From contig PMBP01000252.1 of NCBI GenBank assembly GCA_003152975.1, positions 1 to 10,264 on the forward strand: a DNA stretch of 10,264 nucleotides, given 5' to 3'. The position numbers were made by a program, and so were the translations under genes. The notes beneath the pieces are model-generated. The model searched no databases. It was given only the letters and a program-made list of their open reading frames with translations, and was not told where the DNA came from. This stretch comes from Phycisphaerales bacterium (lineage in GTDB: Bacteria; Planctomycetota; Phycisphaerae; Sedimentisphaerales; Anaerohalosphaeraceae). Shown here in pieces: positions 9,101 to 10,264 of this stretch (positions are counted from its first letter, which is position 1; every line of letters begins with the position of its first letter).

Positions 9101-9729
9101 TTGATCGCTTTGGACCAGAGGATCACCCCGACGGGATTGTATTTGACAAGAAGGGCGTTGAGCTTCTCGCCAGAGGGGCCGTTGGTGTACCCGCACATGA
9201 TCACATTCTGCCGGCTGTCGATGGCGACATGTGAGCCATTGTCATTGGCCGGGGCGGCACCATTGCCGGCGTAAATCATGCTCCAGATCTCCGAGGTGAC
9301 CGAGGGACTTTGAATCACCGTCAGGAGCCAGGATTCGTCATCCGAACCGAGAGAATTTTCCGCGCGAAGGGTAATCGTATAGGGGCTGCCAGCGACAGTG
9401 GGGATCGGCCAGGTAACGATGCCGGTTGTCGAGTCGATCGTCATGCCGGTGGGACCCTTAACCAGAGAAAATGTAACTGGAATGCCCGGATTGACCAGTT
9501 GCGGGGTGGGACCGGTGTAGGGAGTGCCTGTGGTCGTGGTGTGGTCGGGAATATCCTGCAGAACCGGAAGGCCGGAAGGATCGTCTCCATCGGGCGGTGG
9601 GGTCTGAGTGTAGGTGCCCGTTACGCTCAGAGGCGTCCATTGTGTCGGGTCCAGAGAAACATCCTGCCGGGCCGCCAGCAACTGCACGGAGAATACCACA
9701 ACACCCCACATCATCAGTGAGTGTCTCAC
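139..9729 (-). CDS. Giant secreted Ig-repeat / beta-propeller / dockerin protein
   Basis: Single uninterrupted reading frame of 3196 codons ending in TAG at 139..141. It is probably a secreted or cell-surface adhesion, matrix or scaffold-attached protein; no catalytic domain is recognisable. Order of modules (residues counted from the GTG at 9729): signal peptide 1-20; He_PIG-type Ig 55-142; propeller 145-550; PKD-like 552-636; twelve He_PIG-type Ig repeats 637-1672; Ig/CARDB-like segments 1673-1979; CnaB-like 1980-2068; beta-sandwich ending about 2172; Pro-rich and Cys-rich middle 2175-2450; unassigned beta-rich region about 2620-2960; Ig-like 3042-3132; dockerin 3137-3196. The start was set by the Shine-Dalgarno: AAGGAGG (9736..9742) sits 6 nt before the GTG at 9729 but abuts the GTG at 9735, which would add only two residues. 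The gene stands alone, with its own promoter and no co-oriented neighbour in view. Existence of the gene is certain; the biological role is inference from domain types. Confidence 0.96.
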   Translation of the reverse strand: MRHSLMMWGVVVFSVQLLAARQDVSLDPTQWTPLSVTGTYTQTPPPDGDDPSGLPVLQDIPDHTTTTGTPYTGPTPQLVNPGIPVTFSLVKGPTGMTIDSTTGIVTWPIPTVAGSPYTITLRAENSLGSDDESWLLTVIQSPSVTSEIWSMIYAGNGAAPANDNGSHVAIDSRQNVIMCGYTNGPSGEKLNALLVKYNPVGVILWSKAINSPPGSGKEEFNDSFQDVAVDSHDNVIVVGSKSGIFNYTAGSYHTAFWVQKYTPDGQTLLWEKIWTESGNSAWQAAYGVAVDGNDNIFVTGSSFSAWGGAEHQWVTFKYGPGGNILWGPVYANFVNYYYLPDQALGLGVDSQGNVVVVGYRGVSGYDGSLTKNLDWHVRKYNGASGTLIWQDTYNGPSNLADYARGVTFDDQDNALVVGYMNKGSDNSTMANYDWLMIKYARDGVGGVGQRLWTRTYESAPGRSESCTDTITIDGHDFLVVGSMSDGTIGHRRLAKISGIDGALLAEQIWPSQYSQAYSGIALRDRLVSATGQIYNGVDYDGLTVLLTTEFAVRILTPQSYSYFAQGSPISFTSEIVGYAQPPYYFTWSSNLDGVLGTSSNLDTSTLSPGQHIINLQLGYGSGQTTHASIVVNIIVPPQITDIPNQTIPEDKPWTLAPSVNPNAQPITWSLVSAPAGMTIDTKTGALSWPVPTVGTHEVTLRATNAVGTDDDSFTLQVRAIPQIQDIPDGTVLETQTYLGPVPTLIKGTAPISWTIVRGPAGMTLDESTGQVRWPTPVPSFTAYEIIVRATNAAGSDEESWLLSVLSAPLMQPMSDQSSNEGQPYSRTTPALVKGTSPIHWSLATAPAGMTISSATGIISWTSPVADGSPFLVIVVAENTWGIDSKSFSLSIIRPPVIAEIADSEVLDGSSYTAPLPVLLQGTLPVAWSLPVHPAGMTVDPSTGRVSWLSIPALEGPQTVTLQATNAAGSDTESWQVTVHVTPKLASIANQEIVEDQPYTGPIPVLTKGTQPVTYQLTESPSGMTINPQTGVISWTNTTSVGTPHRITIRAVNTWGNDPVTWTLHVVRAPVIAEIPDASVTKGRVYFGPTPSLADGTLPVTWTLVSGPTGMSIRPTSGIVLWVGTPIPGPHTITIRASNLAGSDDESWVLDVLAPPVLGAMNNASVMEFAAFTGAAPILTEGTLPISFSLDTGPSGMQIDPATGVVTWSQAQPSLAPYTVRIRAANTIGNTTAQFALTVLSPPAIQSIADPQNAEGSAYTSPVPQLAKGTNPVTWSLSGTPAGMQINPSTGVVSWANPLANGSPYTITTIATNDYGQDRKIWHLAVIRAPIITAIEDATIIESTAYSAQLNLKQGTLPVQWSLTQAPAGMTIYASGLVSWPVVPAIAGPHTVTARAANLGGSHEITWHITVRILPAIASLADASVIEGQTYTSLKPQLVKGTTPITWSLVEGPAGMRVNPITGVVSWPGTTSFGNPHHVTIAATNAWGSAQQSFNLTVVRTPVIAEMTDASAVQGGTYISKRPTLTDGTAPVTWSLVSGPAGMVIQDNGVVTWTPVSEVGSPHSITIRAANAAGSDDETWQLAVLLPPRIAAIGDASVVELIPYGLAPSLTQGTAPVSWSLVSAPKGMTIDTATGAIAWTNPDAVNSPYAITVKAANAVGSHSETYSLAVQTAYTVSVSTDFTEAKSGTPIAIHGRTQWLNGTDAANVPANIRLEVKGSSRTFAVRSDSKGRFEYLFTPLATEAGVFSLFGEHPATAKTVPDDQFTLVGFQWGEKRFAQTVAPLSDLAGTIKLYNLTDTVVTGLQTEVRDLPQNWSLQITAPQMLQPLEVATLAYTFRANDDTIAHAEPQIVVSHPLGASAAATLAMDIRALIPSIKAYPATLTSPMVRGQQTLVKLSVFNEGSFVTDALNVRLPQVSWLALASEATIEPLAPGASAEVWLSLTPASNLPLGPYTGTFVAASTTAGATVPFEFTAVSDAVGDLLIRAEDEFTFYAAGAPRVAGAAVVVKDVFSRQVVASGTTDAAGEWLVTNLPESYYQISVRAEKHGDFVANVAITPGREKILAAFLPRQLVTYTWSVVPTQIEDHYEFILETTFETHVPVPVVTIEPAVFDLDKVGDSMQVDYTITNHGLIAANDAWFSFGDNSRYTFTPLVDEIGSVPAQSSIVVPVLVQRKGATPPPPRPVRPVSELLAKADMDSTMPPPPADDEPCKEVTVAGVYYTLICGPDNRLKFVPVRFEYQRECPDNKPNKFFPNSPPPEDPKDDFWGGLADYLFKDHGGGGGGGSLQAIYDKITNFFAGGPDISVPPSTELGIPCDQCSFNVAKAVLAGIWDNVPVLNKIKCAAKNGFDAGTAIRRCTYLGILDYDCLKAAYDAIKAIRKGCSGPEEDQLKSSLKDIGRTALKHCLGIDLPEEEKEEDDSSWIDDWFGEDEDEGEVAASALPPPPSGSPTDMALNRMLELSRRLSDQDRAVTAIFGDRVWAAPLASGHEQLFAWMDRFAGAIAPESQDGGRISNTEWETLTNSALAPLPAEISIDAVDKFLARWNRTLDYVNTGIYSVADVPAGWSTDFIAGDRLGSRLNSAANAAQACIDEGFGDLYEAVTAGAGDLKQALGDQATGVCAKVKIQIRQEAVMTRAAFEASLEINNGGAAMDNLNVLLQIKDANGNDANNLFVVLPPELEGLSDISGHGLIPAGAKVRATWIIVPTSDAAPLTDTVYYVGGRFSYTQDGLPVTMPLYPDDILVRPDASLVVKYFHQKTVYSDDPFTEEIEPAEPFSLGLMMTNQGHGAAYRVCMTSAQPKIIDNEKGLLIDFAIVGSQVGTESVTPSLTVYLGDINPGASVVARWLMTSTLKGEFTDYKASYVHLDGLGDPRLSLIDGVEIHELIHAVRADVPADDGIFDFLVNDQTDAEDLPDILYLSDGTTTPVTAVVGALVGDPITAINLTTHVTANFAAGYNYLPIPDPADGSLALAQVTRSDGKVIRLTDNAWTTNRMVRKQGQDPYREKLLHLFDHAAAPGPVTYTVTYTAIDNPLLIERFTLTADPVNFVEVTFNRPINPASFDWHDLALTRDDGPNLIQQPLPILRLTERVYRISNLSSLTSTPGTYRLQVRLDNVQDTKGDTGVGSASVEWLRTTTPWDIVADRSVDLQDFAALSAGFRKINCRPPHWCGGADITRDGRCDIKDLTVFVEHWLDKIQ
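142..321 (-). other. C-terminal dockerin-type calcium-binding module
   Basis: Residues 3137-3196, the extreme C-terminus. Two F-hand-like loops are visible: D-I-V-A-D-R-S-V-D-L-Q-D (from 3138) and D-I-T-R-D-G-R-C-D-I-K-D. Each keeps Asp at loop positions 1, 5 and 12 and is followed by a hydrophobic helix ('FAALSAGF' and 'LTVFVEHWL'). Position 3, normally Asn or Asp, is Val and Thr. An insert with two Cys and 'RPPHW' precedes the second loop, as is common in planctomycete-type dockerins. In characterised systems dockerins bind cohesins; no cohesin is in this window, so the partner is unknown. Confidence 0.85.
334..606 (-). other. C-terminal Ig-like domain (Big_5/SbsA-like)
   Basis: Residues 3042-3132. 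It carries 'VEVTFNRPINPASFDWHDLAL', then 'YRISNLSSLTSTPGTYRLQV', ending 'DTKGDTGVGSASVEWLR'. The pattern 'v.VtFs.pi.pasf...dl.lt' plus 'pGtY.l.v....v.D..G..g.gsas..w' is typical of the Ig-like domain that precedes dockerins in many planctomycete-style surface proteins. It is probably structural. Confidence 0.7.
850..1872 (-). other. Unassigned beta-rich C-terminal region with HELIH motif
   Basis: Residues ~2620-2960. It reads as consecutive beta-sandwich-like units: 'VKIQIRQEAVMTRAAFEASL', 'AKVRATWIIVPT', 'YYVGGRFSYTQDG', 'PFSLGLMMTNQGHG', 'MTSAQPKIIDNEKGLLIDF', 'SLIDGVEIHELIHAV' and 'DDGIFDFLVND'. It gives the impression of a conserved block recurring in large secreted bacterial multidomain proteins, but I cannot name a family. 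HELIH (2882-2886) matches the HExxH zinc-protease pattern but appears to sit in a strand-like context. Function unknown. Confidence 0.5.
2500..3117 (-). other. Cys-rich, Pro/Gly-rich and acidic middle region
   Basis: Residues ~2205-2410, with flanks. A Pro-rich linker (residues ~2175-2185 and 2200-2205) precedes ten cysteines at 2210, 2224, 2243, 2315, 2318, 2342, 2357, 2367, 2382 and 2405, with two more at 2589 and 2620. A run of seven glycines lies at 2278-2284. From about 2315 to 2405 the sequence looks helical and contains a CxxC (2315-2318). It is followed by a strongly acidic stretch (LPEEEKEEDD..., ~2408-2430) and PPPP. The twelve cysteines in an exported protein suggest disulfides rather than metal binding. 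I recognise no named domain here. Confidence 0.6.
3526..3792 (-). other. CnaB / carboxypeptidase-regulatory-like domain
   Basis: Residues 1980-2068. It begins 'GDLLIRAEDEFTFY', then 'VAGAAVVVKDVFSRQVVASG', 'TDAAGEWLVTNLPESYYQI' and 'VRAEKHGDF'. The sequence 'G..V.v.......G.TDa.G.w.v.nLp.g.Y.i.v.a..y' is the standard pattern of CarboxypepD_reg/CnaB-like prealbumin folds. It probably has a structural role. I did not check for Lys-Asn isopeptide residues. Confidence 0.7.
3793..4713 (-). other. Beta-sandwich segments after the Ig array (CARDB/NPCBM-associated-like)
   Basis: Residues 1673-1979. The first part (1673-~1770, 'YTVSVSTDF ... G.FEY.F.P...G') looks like an Ig-like or carboxypeptidase-regulatory-like sandwich with a 'RSDSKGRFEY' turn. 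The next two stretches carry the 'L.N.t......l' / 'l.PG.s.ev.l.l.p......G.Y.G...' pattern of CARDB or NPCBM-associated repeats ('KLSVFNEGSFVTDALNV' and 'LAPGASAEVWLSLTPAS'). Such domains are structural or cell-adhesion-like. Boundaries are approximate and no specific family can be fixed by eye. Confidence 0.5.
4714..7821 (-). repeat. Tandem array of twelve He_PIG-type Ig-like domains
   Basis: Residues 637-1672, forming a continuous run of repeats. Each unit runs: P-x-[IL]-x-x-[IM]-x-[DN], then Y-x-x-x-x-P-x-L-x-x-G-T-x-P-[VI]-x-[WF]-S-L, then P-A-G-M-x-I-x-x-x-[TS]-G-x-[VI]-x-W, then I-x-[AV]-x-N-x-x-G-x-x-x-x-[WF]-x-L-x-V. The Met of the GM motif falls at residues 677, 762, 849, 936, 1023, 1110, 1196, 1283, 1369, 1455, 1542 and 1627, so unit length is 85-87 residues (about 260 bp) without drift. 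In related proteins such arrays form extended stalks that hold a functional head away from the cell. Unit to unit the sequences are well diverged, which argues against very recent expansion or an assembly artefact. Confidence 0.93.
7822..8076 (-). other. PKD-like Ig domain between propeller and Ig array
   Basis: Residues 552-636. It starts with 'VRILTPQ' and contains 'ISFTSEI', 'FTWSSNLDGVLGTSSNLDT' and 'LSPGQHIINLQL', the pattern seen in PKD-like domains ('W.S.lDG.lG....l....LspG.H.I.l...d..G'). It joins the propeller to the repeat array and probably acts as a spacer. Family assignment is by pattern only. Confidence 0.65.
8080..9297 (-). other. SBBP-type beta-propeller, probably seven blades
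   Basis: Residues 145-550. Seven occurrences of a 'G/D-V-A-[VI]-D-x-x-x-N-x-[VI]-V-x-G' blade motif start near residues 167, 226, 287, 345, 405, 469 and 519, 50-64 residues apart. Between them are 'W..KY...G..LW' strands typical of SBBP / delta-60-like propeller repeats (for example 'WVQKYTPDG', 'DWLMIKY'). The seventh is degenerate ('GIALRDRLVSATGQ'). Seven blades fit a closed propeller. In this family such propellers are usually binding or structural platforms; no active site is evident and the ligand is unknown. Confidence 0.85.
9304..9567 (-). other. He_PIG-type Ig-like domain 1 (isolated N-terminal copy)
   Basis: Residues 55-142. It has the signature of the putative Ig domain family (He_PIG, PF05345): 'DIPD' opening, 'PVTFSL', 'GPTGMTID..TGIVTW', then 'RAENSLGSDDESWLLTV'. 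The Met of the GM motif is residue 96. It is the same unit as the downstream tandem array but is separated from it by the propeller and a PKD-like domain. Its end ('GSDDESW.L.V') most resembles array repeats 7 and 12. Confidence 0.85.
9670..9729 (-). other. Sec signal peptide of the giant protein
   Basis: Residues 1-20. A short n-region with Arg2 and His3 is followed by a hydrophobic core (WGVVVFSVQLL) and a small-residue site, Ala19-Ala20, before Arg-Gln-Asp. Cleavage after Ala19 or Ala20 would leave a Thr/Pro-rich linker (residues ~30-53) leading to the first Ig-like domain. This supports export across the inner membrane; no lipobox cysteine is present, so it is not a lipoprotein. Confidence 0.8.
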
Positions 9730-9735
9730 GGTCAC

Positions 9736-9742
9736 CCTCCTT
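9736..9742 (-). promoter_or_regulatory. Strong Shine-Dalgarno that fixes the GTG start
   Basis: AAGGAGG on the minus strand is fully complementary to the canonical 16S anti-SD core. It ends 6 nt before the GTG at 9729 (optimal), but directly abuts the in-frame GTG at 9735 and lies about 21 nt from the first ATG (codon 6). The 9729 start is therefore preferred over the longer frame. Confidence 0.8.
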
Positions 9743-9744
9743 CC

Positions 9745-9760
9745 TGCCTGAGGTCAGGCA
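9745..9760 (-). repeat. 16-bp perfect dyad in the leader, 2 nt from the Shine-Dalgarno
   Basis: TGCCTGA-GG-TCAGGCA on the plus strand: 7-bp arms around a 2-bp centre. In the mRNA it can fold as a 6-bp stem with a 4-nt loop (ACCU), ending two nucleotides upstream of AAGGAGG. It could equally be a protein operator about 45-60 bp downstream of the transcription start. The dyad itself is certain; its function is inference. Confidence 0.6.
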
Positions 9761-9810
9761 TGGAATGTGACAAGCTATATCCGACGAGGTGCACACACAA
9801 TGTAATCTTG

Positions 9811-9839
9811 ATTATACAAACAAATAGGGGAAAATTCAA
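9811..9839 (-). promoter_or_regulatory. Sigma70-like promoter of the giant gene
   Basis: On the minus strand, TTGAAT (9834..9839) and a perfect TATAAT (9811..9816) are separated by 17 bp, the ideal spacing. Transcription would start near 9803-9806, giving a leader of about 75 nt to the GTG at 9729. The region is AT-rich compared with the gene body. No other promoter of this quality points into the gene in the upstream sequence. Confidence 0.75.
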
Positions 9840-9881
9840 GAGGTAAGCGGGCTGCGACCACCAATGAATTGCAAGTCCTTG

Positions 9882-9890
9882 TGATATAAT
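9882..9890 (+). promoter_or_regulatory. Extended -10 element, divergent from the giant gene
   Basis: TGATATAAT: a perfect TATAAT at 9885..9890 with the TGn extension. No good -35 lies 16-18 bp upstream (the sequence there is CAATGA-like), so activity would rest on the extended -10. It points toward the integrase remnant and may be the leftover promoter of that element or chance in AT-rich DNA. Confidence 0.35.
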
Positions 9891-9904
9891 GGTTTATGGT
9901 AATC

Positions 9905-10130
9905 AGGGCTTTCGGGGTCTCCCGAGCCTCTGGGCCGACAGTTCCTGGCCGAAACGACCTCCCTGTTCTCATCCGATATGATTCTCGGGTGGTACCGTTA
10001 ATTGGTCGGCAATAAGTACGATGGCTCAGCGAATCGCAAAGGAGGCCGGCCCAAATTCAGAAAAGAAATCAGTGACCTTGTCTTTCGCTTCCCCCCTGGA
10101 AAATTATCTATCAGCAACGGCTTAAGATGA
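9905..10130 (+). pseudogene. Decayed rve-type integrase/transposase fragment
   Basis: In the frame starting at multiples of 3, the translation reads LGRQFLAETTSLFSSD, MILGWYR, stop (TAA 9999..10001), then LVGNKYDGSANRKGGRPK and EISDLVFRF, ending at a TGA at 10128. This matches the segment before the catalytic core of DDE integrases of the type '..LG..lLae.a.l.tPDTIL.WYR.LVa.KYDGS..rg.GRP.....Ei..LV.RfA'. The stop replaces the residue between WYR and LV; TAA is one C-to-T change from CAA (Gln). After about 10090 similarity fades, perhaps by a frameshift in the C-run at 10091..10096. No start, no N-terminal helix-turn-helix and no DDE core is present, so it is non-functional. It is oriented divergently from the giant gene. 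Confidence 0.7.
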
Positions 10131-10264
10131 CCCTGGAGCTTGCCCGACTCCCACCCCTGATGTGAGACTGGCTCGGTCCCGACTACCTAACCAAAGATGA
10201 ATTCGTCCTATGGGGGGACAATGTACCATGGCTTCCCTCATTAGGCTCAGTTTGACATTGACAT
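10131..10264. other. Unassigned right edge beyond the integrase remnant
   Basis: No gene is recognised. All frames are short or interrupted, and nothing resembling the missing DDE catalytic core of the integrase fragment was found. The last 14 bases hold two consecutive TTGACA hexamers (see the separate promoter entry). Confidence 0.5.
10252..10263 (+). promoter_or_regulatory. Two back-to-back TTGACA (-35-like) hexamers at window edge
   Basis: TTGACA occurs at 10252..10257 and again at 10258..10263. Each is a perfect sigma70 -35 consensus, but any -10 would lie outside the window. It may belong to a gene to the right or be a chance tandem 6-mer. Confidence 0.25.

Noticed and set aside
9733..9735. 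GTG at 9735 as the start of the giant gene
   Set aside because: It directly abuts the AAGGAGG Shine-Dalgarno with no spacer, whereas the GTG at 9729 has a 6-nt spacer. Only two residues differ.
9775..9972. 65-codon minus-strand ORF upstream of the giant gene
   Set aside because: It overlaps the promoter and is antisense to the integrase remnant; no Shine-Dalgarno or domain is seen.

Overview
The window is almost entirely one gene. A 9.6-kb minus-strand CDS (139..9729) encodes a secreted, non-enzymatic-looking multidomain protein of 3196 residues, roughly 335 kDa by rule of thumb. The C-terminal dockerin-type module has two DxxxDG-like calcium loops, with a Cys-containing insert just before the second and a closing '..HWL' helix. 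This module, together with He_PIG-type Ig repeats and a moderately high GC coding sequence, is the style of large surface or secreted proteins of Planctomycetota, especially Phycisphaerae-like lineages. That taxonomic guess is inference from domain style only.

Layout, in the direction of the gene (right to left): a sigma70-like promoter (9811..9839); a ~75-nt leader with a 16-bp dyad beside a strong Shine-Dalgarno; signal peptide; one He_PIG Ig-like domain; a probable seven-bladed SBBP-type beta-propeller; a PKD-like domain; twelve tandem He_PIG Ig-like domains of 85-87 residues; several further beta-sandwich/CARDB-like segments; a CnaB-like domain; a proline-, glycine- and cysteine-rich middle with an acidic stretch; a long beta-rich region that I cannot assign to a named family; a final Ig-like domain; and the dockerin. 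The twelve-domain array has a higher-order period of five domains (about 433 residues, 1.3 kb), so it appears to have grown by block duplication.

Upstream (9905..~10130, plus strand, divergent) lies a decayed fragment of an rve/DDE-type integrase-transposase. It has one in-frame stop and lacks both its N-terminus and its catalytic core. The last ~130 bases hold no recognisable gene but end in two back-to-back TTGACA hexamers, possibly a promoter for something beyond the edge. The first 138 bases, downstream of the giant gene, carry one GC-rich dyad and no gene.

No RNA genes, CRISPR array, intact insertion sequence or defence cassette is visible. The many long ORFs opposite the giant gene are codon-register shadows. 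The most interesting content is the architecture of the giant protein: its block-duplicated Ig stalk, the propeller placed between Ig domains, the unassigned C-terminal region (which includes an HELIH motif), and a dockerin with no enzyme attached.
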